NCBI RefSeq assembly: GCF_000738435.1 | Contig: NZ_CP003984.1 | Location: forward strand, 1,178,001-1,242,000 | Direction: 5' to 3' | Length of the DNA stretch: 64,000 nt | From: Planktomarina temperata RCA23 | GTDB lineage: Bacteria > Pseudomonadota > Alphaproteobacteria > Rhodobacterales > Rhodobacteraceae | Shown: positions 26,979-35,801 of the stretch, piece after piece | Position numbering within the stretch: the first letter of the stretch is position 1 | How the letters are laid out: the number at the start of each line of letters is the position of its first letter | The notes under the pieces: generated by a model | Seen by the model: the letters and a program-made list of their open reading frames with translations, nothing else | Databases searched by the model: none | What the model was told of the DNA's origin: nothing | Made by a program: the position numbers and the translations under genes

Positions 26979-27087
26979 TTCAAGCTGAACCGCGCCACTG
27001 CTCTCGCTGAGTGGCGTCAATTATTGAGCGCATAGATTCAGGCTGCGCCAGCAATCCGATGCGAGTTCTCATTCGTCTGACAGCTCC
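26979..27087 (+). mobile_element. Right-end remnant of the IS6-family element
   Basis: It begins at TTCAAGCTGAACCGCGCC within the transposase 3' end and runs through GAGCGCATAG and GCAATCCGATGCGAG to GTCTGACAGCTCC at 27087. Only the terminal ~110 bp remain. It separates the integrase element from the GntR/ABC cassette. Confidence 0.75.
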
Positions 27088-27188
27088 GTTGAGAGTGGCT
27101 AAGCTCAACCTGCGCCAAACAGCACCAATCTGATTAATATCTATAAAAATTCCTCGTTTCATCAACACAGAACGGGGATTGCCCAAAA

Positions 27189-27908
27189 TCACTCCGATCC
27201 AAGAATAGCTGCTAAATCGTCCTGAGGTGCCTGCCGCGATGTCATGTCAAGGCCGCTCTGAATATGGTTCAAGTGAGATATGAGAAGTTTTTCGGTAAGT
27301 TCCGGGTTTCGCAACCGGATCGCCTCCAGAATGTTACTGTGTTCATCATCTGGGCAACTGGCGTTTTCGGATGATCCAAAGAGGCCGACAATGAGTGATG
27401 TTCGCGTCACAAGCTCGCGCATCATCCGGAAGACAAATTTGTTTCCCGTCGATTGAGCGAGCTTGGTGTGAAATTCACCGGACAGCCGAATGATCTCGGT
27501 TCGCTCATTCATCTTACGCGCAGCATCCTCGAGCGCAATGTGTTCGGTGAGGAGTGTCAGATCAATATTATCTGGGCTTTGCGCCATTTGCCGAACGAGC
27601 GGTGGTTCGATCAACATGCGGGCTGCGAAGACATCGTTCGCCTCGGATTCGTCAGGGCAGGCGACATAGGCGCCGCGATTTGATTGTAGCTCGATGATTC
27701 CCTGACTTGCGAGGAGAAGAAGGGCGCGCCGAACATGCATGCGACCAACGCCAAATGTCTCGCAGAGGCGGGCCTCGCTCAGTTTTGTTTTCGGTGCCAA
27801 CCGTTGTTCCATGACCGCTTTATAAATGCGTTCAACAATAATGCCCTCGTCTGAGCGAGATTTTAAATTCGATGAAGCAATGGTGCTTTCTTTTAGTTTG
27901 GAAGACAC
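27189..27908 (-). CDS. GntR-family regulator, FCD subfamily
   Basis: A 239-residue regulator with a winged helix (KLSEARLCETFGVGRMHVRR, wing SNRGAYVACP) and an FCD domain (RLSGEFHTKLAQSTGNKF, DDEHSNILEAIRLRN, LLISHLNHIQ). The start is GTG at 27908. It is divergent from the ABC transporter operon at 28137 and most likely controls it through the palindrome at 28028-28041. Confidence 0.83.
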   Translation of the reverse strand: MSSKLKESTIASSNLKSRSDEGIIVERIYKAVMEQRLAPKTKLSEARLCETFGVGRMHVRRALLLLASQGIIELQSNRGAYVACPDESEANDVFAARMLIEPPLVRQMAQSPDNIDLTLLTEHIALEDAARKMNERTEIIRLSGEFHTKLAQSTGNKFVFRMMRELVTRTSLIVGLFGSSENASCPDDEHSNILEAIRLRNPELTEKLLISHLNHIQSGLDMTSRQAPQDDLAAILGSE

Positions 27909-28019
27909 GAGATCACTTTCTATATTGATTGGTTTTTCGTCATTGGCTTTTAGAAACGATTAAACTTCATTCAGTGTAAGTCCAAGCATAAGAATTTGTC
28001 GACTGAAATACAAACTATG

Positions 28020-28041
28020 TTGACAAAGATTGTTAACAATC
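28020..28041 (+). promoter_or_regulatory. -35 box and perfect 14-bp palindrome upstream of the ABC operon
   Basis: TTGACA (28020-28025) is followed after two bases by GATTGTTAACAATC (28028-28041), a perfect palindrome. A FadR-type operator directly behind the -35 suggests repression of the 28137 operon by the divergent GntR protein. No strong -10 was found. Confidence 0.5.
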
Positions 28042-28136
28042 GTGAAGTGATTGGGCGGCACGCATGGAGATTCCATTTAACTGCCGGTCAATAATGGCGC
28101 ATAACGCGCAGAAAACGAATTCAACGGGAGTTAAAA

Positions 28137-29324
28137 ATGCAACGTAGAACACTTATGAAAGCGGCTTTAACGGCTGTAACACTGACCGCCCTTCAAGCAA
28201 CAACCGCCCTCGCAGAAAATACTGTTCTGAAAATTGGCTTTGTTGGAGTGACTAGCGGCCCGGCGGCGGCTTGGGGAATTTCAAATCAACGCTCAATGGA
28301 AGCGCGCGCGTCATGGATCAATGAGACTGGCGGCTATACCATCGGCGGAACTACCTATGACATTGAAATAGTGTCTTTTGACGACCAGAAAGATCCTAAG
28401 CGTGCCATTGCAGGCATGGAAAAAATGGCTCAGGAAGGCATCCACTATGTTGTTGGTCCGAACGTTGACGACGGCGCGGCAGCTGTGCGTCCTGTGGCTG
28501 AAGCCAACGGGATCATGTATTTCCCGTACGCGTTTCCCAAATCACTATATCAAGCGCCAGCCTCCAACGCTGTTCTGGGTATGGTTGCCAACTACCAATC
28601 AGGTCCTGCGATCTACAAATACCTGATGGATGAAAAGGGCGTCAAAACCGTCGCCTTCATCGCGGCCAACGAATCTGATCCACTTAGCCAACGTGATGGT
28701 GGTGTTGAAGCCGCCACGGCGCTTGGGATGGAAGTGGTTTCGGCAAACGTGACATACCAGGTTGACACGACTGACTTTACGCCAGTTTTGACGCCAGTTA
28801 TGCGTTCCCGTCCTGATCTGCTGGTACTATCGGGCGTATCGCCTGCGAATGCACCCCAGCTCATTCGCTCAGCGCGCGAATTGGGCTTCCAGGGTGTCAT
28901 CTCAACAGAAACTGCTCAAGATGCGGGTGTTTTGGCCGAAGGTGCGGGTGATTTAGCAAACGGGTTTATCTCTGTTGGTGGGGCCTCCACGCCAGAGCTT
29001 GCATCTCCAATGATGAATGAATTCGTTCAGCGTTACACAGATATGTTTGGCGAGTACAATGACGAGTCCAACACCAAAGTCTATGCGTTGGAGTATATTC
29101 TAGAAACGCTGAAAGCCGATCCATCCGCGATCACTGATGTAGATGCATTCCAGGCGACAATGGACACCTTTGAAGCACCAAACCCCTATATGAACGGTGA
29201 TGCAAAACTACGTTACGTTGGCATGTCATCATTTGGCCAAAAGCGTCAAGTCTCCGTACCATTAGTAGTCAACGTCTATCAGGACGGCGAGTTTGAAACG
29301 CTGTTTGTCGCTGAAGTAGACTAA
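28137..29324 (+). CDS. Branched-chain amino acid/amide-type ABC transporter substrate-binding protein
   Basis: A 395-residue periplasmic binding protein of the LivJ-like (HAAT) class. It has a signal peptide (MQRRTLMKAALTAVTLTALQ, then ATTALAENT), KIGFVGVTSGPAAAWG, VVGPNVDDGAAAVRPVAEAN and a C-terminal lobe with TKVYALEYILETLK. GGGAG precedes the ATG. It is followed by two permeases and two ATPases. The terminal racemase hints at a hydantoin, dicarboxylate or amide ligand, but this is not shown. Confidence 0.85.
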   Translation: MQRRTLMKAALTAVTLTALQATTALAENTVLKIGFVGVTSGPAAAWGISNQRSMEARASWINETGGYTIGGTTYDIEIVSFDDQKDPKRAIAGMEKMAQEGIHYVVGPNVDDGAAAVRPVAEANGIMYFPYAFPKSLYQAPASNAVLGMVANYQSGPAIYKYLMDEKGVKTVAFIAANESDPLSQRDGGVEAATALGMEVVSANVTYQVDTTDFTPVLTPVMRSRPDLLVLSGVSPANAPQLIRSARELGFQGVISTETAQDAGVLAEGAGDLANGFISVGGASTPELASPMMNEFVQRYTDMFGEYNDESNTKVYALEYILETLKADPSAITDVDAFQATMDTFEAPNPYMNGDAKLRYVGMSSFGQKRQVSVPLVVNVYQDGEFETLFVAEVD

Positions 29325-29388
29325 TATTTCCTCCCCGCTTTTGGACCTGTCCTGAGTATTTCCTCCCCGCTTTTGGACCTGTCCTGAG
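29325..29388 (+). repeat. Perfect 32-bp tandem duplication between SBP and permease genes
   Basis: Two identical adjacent 32-bp units (29325-29356 and 29357-29388), each beginning TATTTCCTCCCCGC and ending CTGTCCTGAG, directly follow the stop codon. They lie just before the hairpin at 29397-29419. Confidence 0.9.
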
Positions 29389-29396
29389 CAGAGCTT

Positions 29397-29424
29397 CCCT
29401 GGGCCAAATTGGCCCAGGGTTTTT
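29397..29424 (+). terminator. Rho-independent-type terminator/attenuator after the binding-protein gene
   Basis: CCCTGGGCCAA (29397-29407) pairs perfectly with TTGGCCCAGGG (29409-29419), followed by TTTTT. Set between the binding-protein gene and the permease, it should let only part of transcription continue, giving binding protein in excess. Confidence 0.85.
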
Positions 29425-29441
29425 CTAAGAAAGAAGAAAGC

Positions 29442-30311
29442 ATGGAACAGATACTGGCTAACGGCGTCTATCTGGGGTCCCAATACGCGATGATCGCGCT
29501 TGGTCTAACCCTGATCTTCGCTCTCATGAATGTCCTCAATTTTGCTCATGGGCAGATGTATGTAATTGGTGGCTTCGTAACCTATACATTCTATGGCCAT
29601 TGGGGCGTTCCATTTGTTTTGGCGCTTGTAATGTCCTGTGTGACCTTGGCTATATTGGGGGCATTGATTGAGCGGTATCTCTTTGCACCTGTAATCAAAG
29701 GATCATCCCGCGAGGAAAGCACGATGTTGCTCGCGGCTGGGATCGCTTTTTTTCTCGATGCGGTCATTTTACTTGTTTTCGGTGAGAAACAGCGCGGTGT
29801 CCCTAAGATTGTTGATGGCGTGTTCAACTGGGATTTCAGGCTGATTATGCCCTATGATCGCATCTTGATTTGTGTGCTCGCGATCTTGTCGATCATCGCG
29901 TTCATTGCCTTGATGCAATACACCAAAACCGGCCGTGCCTTGCGCGCCTTGGCGCAAGATCGAACAGCAGCGCAATTGATGGGCGTGAATGTCGACCGGT
30001 ATTCAATGATCGGATTTGCGCTGGGCGCGATGCTTGCGGGTCTGGTTGGTGGCCTTTTGGTCACGATCACTGGGGTGAACCTTGGAATGGGCGGCGCGAC
30101 ATCCATCAAAGCCTTTATGATGGTCATGATCGGTGGGGCGGGTGTCATATCCGGTGCGATTTGGGGAGGTATCATCCTTGGCTTTATGGAAGCCATTGGC
30201 CTCGCGCTGCTCTATCAATACGGTGATATCACCTATCTCGTGATCTTCGTTTCCTTAATGATCTTCCTCGCTGTTAGACCGCAAGGTCTGATGGGCAAGC
30301 CGTGGGGTTGA
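29442..30311 (+). CDS. Branched-chain amino acid-type ABC transporter permease (LivH-like)
   Basis: A 289-residue inner-membrane permease with about eight helices. Typical motifs are NGVYLGSQYAMIALGLTLIF, MNVLNFAHGQMYVIGGFVTY and the cytoplasmic loop TGRALRALAQDRTAAQLMGV. ATG 29442 is chosen because the upstream extension would read through the terminator stem. Confidence 0.87.
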   Translation: MEQILANGVYLGSQYAMIALGLTLIFALMNVLNFAHGQMYVIGGFVTYTFYGHWGVPFVLALVMSCVTLAILGALIERYLFAPVIKGSSREESTMLLAAGIAFFLDAVILLVFGEKQRGVPKIVDGVFNWDFRLIMPYDRILICVLAILSIIAFIALMQYTKTGRALRALAQDRTAAQLMGVNVDRYSMIGFALGAMLAGLVGGLLVTITGVNLGMGGATSIKAFMMVMIGGAGVISGAIWGGIILGFMEAIGLALLYQYGDITYLVIFVSLMIFLAVRPQGLMGKPWG

Positions 30312-30315
30312 TGTG

Positions 30316-31296
30316 ATGCTTGGATTTAACTCAAAACAACTCACGGGCGTCGGAATCTTCTTGTTCATGATCTTCATCGGTGTACCCTTTGCAATTGGCG
30401 TTACGGGACGCTGGGATTTTTACTTTACCCTCACCTCTGTGGCTCTCTTGGCCATCGCCAGCGCAGGGGTTTGGTTAACCTTTTACATTGGCCGAATTAA
30501 TATCGGCCAGGGTGCGTTCGCACTGATAGGTGCGTATGTATCAGCTATTCTGGTGGTCAAAGTAGGCTGGTCATTTTGGATTTCGTTGCCTGCGGCGGGC
30601 CTATTCGCAGCAGTGGTGGCGATTTTGATCGGCCTGCCAATCCTACGCCTGCGCGGCGTATATTTCGCAATGATAACGCTTGTTTTAACTCAAGTTGTCA
30701 CTTTAACAGCATTGGCGTTGCCAATCACCAACGGGGCGCGGGGTATCTCAAACATACCTCTGCCCTCGGGTATCTCTGTGTTTGGCATTCCCATCCTGCC
30801 TGACTTCGCCGCGATGGAGAGTACCAAGTTGGCCTTCTATTACACTGCGTGCATTATCATGCTCCTAACCTATGCAGCGCTCTACCGTCTGGTGAATTCC
30901 CGCCTCGGGCACCTTTGTCGCTCGATGCAACAGAACGAAGAACTCGCCAGTTCCATTGGGGTAAACATTTCCTACATTCGTATCGTGATCTTTGCCATTT
31001 CCAGCTTTTTTGGAGGACTTGGTGGAGCCATGTTCGGATCAATCGCGCAGTCGGTTTATCCGTCCAGCTTCCAAGTGGCGGACTCTGTCAACTTCATGCT
31101 GAACTGCTTTCTTGGCGGTCTGGGGTATGTTTTTGGCCCAATGCTGGGCACGCTAGTCCTATACTTCGGATGGGACCTATTGTTTGAATTCGGGAAATAT
31201 CAGATGCTAATCTATTCTACTATCCTGATAATCATCATTCGCTTCCTACCCAACGGGTTACTGAGTATCCGTTTCAGCAAAGGAGGTGACAAATGA
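30316..31296 (+). CDS. Branched-chain amino acid-type ABC transporter permease (LivM-like)
   Basis: A 326-residue second permease with YIGRINIGQGAFALIGAYVS, LPILRLRGVYFAMITLVLTQ and the ATPase-contact loop SRLGHLCRSMQQNEELASSI, then GVNI. A GTG one codon upstream is an alternative start. It overlaps the downstream ATPase gene by four bases (ATGA), so translation is coupled. Confidence 0.87.
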   Translation: MLGFNSKQLTGVGIFLFMIFIGVPFAIGVTGRWDFYFTLTSVALLAIASAGVWLTFYIGRINIGQGAFALIGAYVSAILVVKVGWSFWISLPAAGLFAAVVAILIGLPILRLRGVYFAMITLVLTQVVTLTALALPITNGARGISNIPLPSGISVFGIPILPDFAAMESTKLAFYYTACIIMLLTYAALYRLVNSRLGHLCRSMQQNEELASSIGVNISYIRIVIFAISSFFGGLGGAMFGSIAQSVYPSSFQVADSVNFMLNCFLGGLGYVFGPMLGTLVLYFGWDLLFEFGKYQMLIYSTILIIIIRFLPNGLLSIRFSKGGDK

Positions 31297-32075
31297 GCCC
31301 GCTTCTCCAAGTTAAGAATGTGACCAAGAAATATGGTGGCTTGACCGCGAACAATGCGATCAGCTTTGATGTGGCCGAAAATGAAATACTATCGGTGATT
31401 GGTCCAAATGGCGCAGGCAAATCTACACTGTTCAAGATGATTGCGTCTTTTACACCAACCACCTCTGGTGAGGTGATCTATCGGGGCGAGCGCATTTCCA
31501 ACCTAAAGCCGCATATAGTTGCGCGCAAAGGAGTGGTGCGCACGTTTCAGGAGACTACGATTTTCAAAAGTATGACCGTACGTGAAAGTGTTGTAGTTGC
31601 GCAGCATTTGCGCGCTAAAGCTTCGCTTGCGGGATACTTTTGGGGTTCAAAGACGGCCAAGGAGGATGTTGCGGCGTTCGGGAAACATGCAGACGAGTTG
31701 CTGGAATTTCTTGGTATGTGGGATATCCGCAATGAACAGGCCAGCAATTTACCGCAGGGTAGTCTGCGTGCATTAGGCATTGCAATTGGCCTTGCGACGG
31801 ATCCACAGGTGTTGCTGCTTGATGAGCCCTTTGCGGGCATGAACCACGATGAGACCATGAACATGGTCGATTTGGTGCGCTCTGTGCGGGATGAACGCGA
31901 TGTCACGGTCATGCTGGTAGAGCACGATATGCCAGCGGTCATGAATATCTCGGATCGGATTGTGGTGCTGAACTTTGGTGAAAAGATAGCAGAGGGTACG
32001 CCTTCTGAGATTCAAAACAATGAAAAAGTTATCGAGGCTTATCTAGGCAGCGTCGACGATGAGATCGGGATGTAA
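31293..32075 (+). CDS. Branched-chain amino acid-type ABC transporter ATP-binding protein (LivG-like)
   Basis: A 260-residue ATPase with Walker A GPNGAGKST, Q-loop RTFQETTIF, signature region NLPQGSLRALGIAIGLA, Walker B VLLLDEPF and switch His (VEHDM). It works as a heterodimer with the next gene on the LivHM-like permeases. Confidence 0.88.
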   Translation: MSPLLQVKNVTKKYGGLTANNAISFDVAENEILSVIGPNGAGKSTLFKMIASFTPTTSGEVIYRGERISNLKPHIVARKGVVRTFQETTIFKSMTVRESVVVAQHLRAKASLAGYFWGSKTAKEDVAAFGKHADELLEFLGMWDIRNEQASNLPQGSLRALGIAIGLATDPQVLLLDEPFAGMNHDETMNMVDLVRSVRDERDVTVMLVEHDMPAVMNISDRIVVLNFGEKIAEGTPSEIQNNEKVIEAYLGSVDDEIGM

Positions 32076-32078
32076 ATC

Positions 32079-32801
32079 ATGACAGCCATGTTGGATTTCA
32101 AAGATGTCGAACTTTATTACGACCATGTGTATGCGCTGAAGGGCGTTTCACTGAGCGTGAGCCAAGGTGAAACCGTAGCCTTGATCGGGGCCAATGGAGC
32201 AGGCAAGTCATCAATCTTGCGCACCATCACTGGTTTAGCCAATCCCAAAAGTGGATCTGTTACATTCGAAGGAGAGCGCGTGGACGGCACTGATCCGTCA
32301 TCGATAGTTAGGCGCGGCATCGCAATGGTGCCCGAAGGACGCCGCGTCTTTCCTTTTATGTCTGTTAAGGACAATCTGATGATGGGGGCCTTCACGCGCG
32401 AGGACAAAGCGGACATTCAGAACACTTTGGAAAGCATTCTGACACGCTTCCCTCGCCTGAAAGAGCGTTACAGTCAGGCTGCCGGAACACTTTCGGGTGG
32501 CGAGCAACAGATGATGGTGATTGGCCGTGCATTGATGGCAAAACCCAAGCTCTTGCTGCTGGATGAACCAAGCCTTGGGATCGCACCCAAACTGGTACAA
32601 GATATTGCCCGTTCAATCGTTGCAATCAATCGCGACGAAGGCGTTTCGGTGTTGCTGGTCGAGCAAAATTCACGCATGGCGCTGAGCATTTCGCACCGGG
32701 CTTACGCTATGGCGACAGGAAACATCGTGATCGAGGGTAACTCGAAAGAGCTGTTGCACGATGACCGGATTAAAGCCGCCTATCTGGGTGGGGAAGTTTG
32801 A
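32079..32801 (+). CDS. Branched-chain amino acid-type ABC transporter ATP-binding protein (LivF-like)
   Basis: A 240-residue ATPase with Walker A GANGAGKSS, PEGRRVFPFMSV, signature LSGGEQQMMVIGRAL, Walker B LLLLDEPSLGIAP and VEQNS. It starts three bases after the LivG-like gene. Confidence 0.88.
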   Translation: MTAMLDFKDVELYYDHVYALKGVSLSVSQGETVALIGANGAGKSSILRTITGLANPKSGSVTFEGERVDGTDPSSIVRRGIAMVPEGRRVFPFMSVKDNLMMGAFTREDKADIQNTLESILTRFPRLKERYSQAAGTLSGGEQQMMVIGRALMAKPKLLLLDEPSLGIAPKLVQDIARSIVAINRDEGVSVLLVEQNSRMALSISHRAYAMATGNIVIEGNSKELLHDDRIKAAYLGGEV

Positions 32802-32807
32802 GCTGAT

Positions 32808-33491
32808 ATGAAAATACTCGTAATCAACCCCAATACGACCACCTCAATGACCGACAAGATCGCGACAGCGGCGCGGGATATTGCCCGCCCAGATACCGAA
32901 ATCATTGCCGCTAATTCGCAAGAAGGACCAGCGAGTATTCAGGGGTTTCTGGACGTCGCCACCTGTATTCCCGGCTTGCTAGCTGAAGTTTCGCGGCATC
33001 CGGATGTCGATGCGATCGTTATTGCCTGTTTCGATGACACGGGTGTCGATGCGGTGCGGACACTGGTCGAAGTACCCGTGTTGGGTATTGGCGAGGCCGC
33101 TTATCACGCAGCCAGTATGGTCGCCAATAAATTTAGTGTCATAACAACACTTTCACGTTCCATACCGGGTTTAGAAAACAACCTTATGCGCTATGGTCTT
33201 CACCAAAAATGCGTACGGGTTCGTGCAACAGATATTCCAGTTTTAAAACTGGAAGAGGGCGATCCGGCAACATTGTTTAAAATCAGATCTGAAATCCGCG
33301 AGTCAATCGAGCAAGACAATACAGAAGCAATCGTTCTTGGGTGTGCCGGGATGGCGGATCTTATGGCACAGCTCAGCGAGGAATTCGGACTACCCGTTAT
33401 TGATGGTGTTGCAGCAGGTGTCACCTTTGCTGAGGCGCTCGTGAACAATCGGTTGAGTACTTCAAAAATTGGAGCCTACTCGGCCGATTGA
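32808..33491 (+). CDS. Asp/Glu/hydantoin racemase family protein
   Basis: A 227-residue protein with the family N-terminus KILVINPNTTTSMTDKIATA and two catalytic-Cys regions (VIACFDDTG, about residue 75; VLGCAGMADL, about residue 170). Members racemise hydantoins, allantoin or aspartate/glutamate, or act as decarboxylases. It is the last gene of the ABC operon, six bases after LivF, so it probably acts on the imported compound. The IS left end begins 15 bases after its stop. Confidence 0.85.
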   Translation: MKILVINPNTTTSMTDKIATAARDIARPDTEIIAANSQEGPASIQGFLDVATCIPGLLAEVSRHPDVDAIVIACFDDTGVDAVRTLVEVPVLGIGEAAYHAASMVANKFSVITTLSRSIPGLENNLMRYGLHQKCVRVRATDIPVLKLEEGDPATLFKIRSEIRESIEQDNTEAIVLGCAGMADLMAQLSEEFGLPVIDGVAAGVTFAEALVNNRLSTSKIGAYSAD

Positions 33492-33506
33492 ATGATTGCG
33501 GCAAAG

Positions 33507-33574
33507 GGCACTGTCAGACAAAACGAGCTTGAGACGGGGCGGGCTGTTTCCTAGCCTCTCCGTATGAGAAAACA
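33507..33574 (+). mobile_element. Left-end fragment of an IS6-family element
   Basis: GGCACTGTCAGA (33507-33518), then the leader with GAGACGGGGCGGGC and a position equivalent to the transposase start (ATGAGAAAAC). Similarity then stops, so only the left ~68 bp survive. Confidence 0.75.
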
Positions 33575-33626
33575 TTAGTGGCTTTATATTTAGCTGACCC
33601 CTAAATGCTTGCGAAGGTCAAATGCA

Positions 33627-33793
33627 TTATGCACTACCAAGCCAGCGATCCAAGATAGGACTGACATAATCGGCACCAAGCATATGGCCCTTTCCTTCGA
33701 CAACCGTCACTGGGATGGACGTGTTTTCACCAAACGAACTTGCCGCGTCGGGGTTGCTCTGCCAATCCTCGGAGCCAACATGGATTTCGGCCC
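33627..33793 (-). pseudogene. C-terminal fragment of an alpha/beta hydrolase, cut by IS6
   Basis: The minus strand reads AEIHVGSEDWQSNPDAASSF ... VTVVEGKGHMLGADYVSPIL and ends DRWLGSA at a TAA (33627-33629). This is the end of an alpha/beta hydrolase, with GKGHMLG holding the likely catalytic His. Its upstream part is missing: the frame runs into the left terminus of the IS at 33794. It is a relic of a gene once present between two IS copies. Confidence 0.6.
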
Positions 33794-34610
33794 GGCCCTG
33801 TCAGAAGAAACCGGCTTGAGCCGGGCAGGGCGGGAGTTTAGCGTTCTGCCATGACAAAACGCTCCCCTTTTCGCTACTTCAAGACGTCCCCCGAGATCAT
33901 CCGCCTGGCGGTAATGATGTACATCCGGTTCCCGTTGTCGCTACGGAACGTCGAGGATTTGCTGCACGAGCGCGGTATATATATTAGCCACGAGACGGTG
34001 CGGTTTTGGTGGAACAGGTTCGGCCCGATGTTCGCCGCCGAGGTCCGAAGAAAGCGGGTTGAGCACCTTCGCGCTCATTCAAATTGGCAATGGCATCTGG
34101 ATGAGGTTTTCGTGAAGATCAACGGCGAGCGCCATTATCTTTGGCGTGCGGTTGACCACGAAGGCGAGGTGCTCGAAAGCTATGTCACCAAGCGCCGGGA
34201 TCGCAAAGCGGTATTGAAATTCCTCAGAAAAACAATGAAGCGCTTTGGTCCGCCACATGTCATCGTGACCGACAAACTGCGATCTTACGGCGCTGCGATG
34301 AAAGTCGTTGGCAACGCGGACAAACAGGAAACTGGCCGCTGGCTCAACAATCGGGCGGAGAATTCACATCAGCCATTCCGACGAAGAGAACGGGCAATGA
34401 TCCGCTTTAGGCGCATGCGAACCTTGCAGAAATTCGTCTCCGTCCACTCTTCGGTCCACAATCATTTCAACCAGGAACGCCACCTCTACAGCCGAGAAAA
34501 ATTCAAGCTTAACCGCGCTGCCGCTCTCGCTGAGTGGCGTCAACTCGGTACGGCATAACGCGACCGTCACTGGCCATTCAGAGACTGGTTCGCATTTGTC
34601 TGACAGCACC
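33794..34610 (+). mobile_element. Complete IS6-family insertion sequence, copy 1
   Basis: 817 bp bounded by GGCCCTGTCAGA (left) and TCTGACAGCACC (right), imperfect inverted ends. It holds one transposase gene. The 8-bp flanks (TTCGGCCC and CTATTCAC) do not match, so there is no target duplication. The right flank continues directly into the 3' part of another copy of the same element. Confidence 0.85.
33851..34558 (+). CDS. IS6-family transposase
   Basis: A 235-residue DDE transposase that looks intact. Catalytic residues are Asp84 (WHLDEVFVKING), Asp141 (VIVTDKLRSYG) and Glu170 (NNRAENSH). The N-terminal helix-turn-helix region has FPLSLRNVEDLLHERG. It differs at a number of positions from the copy at 36805-37512, so the two were not made by one recent event. 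IS6 elements move by replicative cointegration and by recombination with resident copies. Confidence 0.92.
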   Translation: MTKRSPFRYFKTSPEIIRLAVMMYIRFPLSLRNVEDLLHERGIYISHETVRFWWNRFGPMFAAEVRRKRVEHLRAHSNWQWHLDEVFVKINGERHYLWRAVDHEGEVLESYVTKRRDRKAVLKFLRKTMKRFGPPHVIVTDKLRSYGAAMKVVGNADKQETGRWLNNRAENSHQPFRRRERAMIRFRRMRTLQKFVSVHSSVHNHFNQERHLYSREKFKLNRAAALAEWRQLGTA

Positions 34611-34735
34611 CTATTCACGTCTCAATTTCAAGCTGAACCGCGCCGCTGCTCTCGCTGAGTGGCGCCAGTTATTGGGCGCGTAAAATTAGGCTGCGCTTGC
34701 AAGCTGATGCGAGTGCGCATTTGTCTGACAGCACC
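34611..34735 (+). mobile_element. Right-end remnant of an IS6-family element, fused to copy 1
   Basis: It starts at CTATTCACG, an internal part of the transposase gene, immediately after the right terminus of copy 1. It runs through GGGCGCGTAAAATTAGGCTG to TCTGACAGCACC at 34735. The junction shows IS-into-IS recombination. Confidence 0.8.
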
Positions 34736-34978
34736 ATGTGTTCTATTGGGCCCAGAGGCGTGCGCCAGGAGGCAGTGATGCAAGGCTACTTGCCCAGGTT
34801 GTAAAACTACATTCACTGTCAATTCCTTTTAATCCCTAGATCTATTTCTTGGACTCGCGTTAAAGCACGTTTTTCTAAAAATGTTTCTGTATGGGGTTCT
34901 TTGTTAATAAGATGAGAAAACGGGAGATATTGCTCGTTAGCATCAGTTTTTTAATCATCTAGCTATTTCCTTTTACAC
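34736..34978. other. Intergenic stretch downstream of the ectoine-type ABC genes
   Basis: About 240 bases with no gene or repeat recognised. It lies between the IS remnant and the 3' end of the ATPase gene. Confidence 0.4.
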
Positions 34979-35785
34979 TCAATTCGCTGCAAGAACGGCG
35001 CTAAGAAATTGTCGAGTTCGTTCGTTTTGGGGGTCTTCGAATATTTGTTGAGGAGTCCCCTCCTCGGCAATTTTCCCCTCATAGAAGAAACAGATTCGAT
35101 CAGAAATTTCTCGGGCAAATCCCATCTGATGCGTGACCATTAGCATAGTCAAGCTGTGCTCTGAAGCCAGTGAACGAATAACGTTAAGAACTTCACCGAT
35201 AACCTCAGGGTCCAAGGCCGATGTGACCTCATCGAAAAGCAAGACTTTTGGACGCATCGCCAAAGCGCGTGCTATGGCGACGCGCTGTTGCTGACCGCCT
35301 GAAAGCCTTGCGGGATGTTCGTGTATCTTGTCTGCCAGTCCTACCATCTCCAGGAGTTCCTCAGACCGAGCTAAGGCTTCCTCCCTACTCATGCCAAGAA
35401 CATGCATCGGAGCTTCCATGCAATTTCCAAGTGCTGTCATGTGAGGAAACAAATTAAAATGCTGAAAAACCATGCCAATATTATTTCGCATTTTTCGCAA
35501 ATGGGCCTCATTCGCTTTAATCAGTAAGTTATTTTGTGACATATGTGTCAACGGCTGACCATCCACATATATGACACCATCGTTAATTTCTTCCAGTGTC
35601 ATAAGCATACGAAGTACCGTTGTCTTGCCTGACCCAGAAGGTCCTATGATTGACACTATCTCATTCTGTTTTACGTCGAGATCTAGAGAATCTAATACCG
35701 TTAGCTCGCCATATCGCTTCGTTACTTTAGAAAATCGTACCATCGGCGGATTAGAGCCAAGATTTAGGGGAAAATTCTCTTTCAT
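34979..35785 (-). CDS. ehuA: Polar amino acid/ectoine-type ABC transporter ATP-binding protein
   Basis: A 268-residue ATPase with Walker [25 protein letters not shown], signature [15 protein letters not shown], Walker [14 protein letters not shown] and switch VTHQM. The overall type is that of EhuA of ectoine/hydroxyectoine importers (PAAT family). It lies downstream of ehuD, with a 16-base gap. The first two genes of the operon are truncated or missing, so the system is probably non-functional here. Ectoine specificity is inferred mainly from the neighbouring EhuC/D-like sequences. Confidence 0.8.
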   Translation of the reverse strand: MKENFPLNLGSNPPMVRFSKVTKRYGELTVLDSLDLDVKQNEIVSIIGPSGSGKTTVLRMLMTLEEINDGVIYVDGQPLTHMSQNNLLIKANEAHLRKMRNNIGMVFQHFNLFPHMTALGNCMEAPMHVLGMSREEALARSEELLEMVGLADKIHEHPARLSGGQQQRVAIARALAMRPKVLLFDEVTSALDPEVIGEVLNVIRSLASEHSLTMLMVTHQMGFAREISDRICFFYEGKIAEEGTPQQIFEDPQNERTRQFLSAVLAAN

Positions 35786-35801
35786 TGTTATTGTGCTTTC
35801 T

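Noticed and set aside
34628-34822. Minus-strand 64-codon ORF after the IS6 copy
   Set aside because: It overlaps an IS right-end remnant in antisense and shows no protein similarity.
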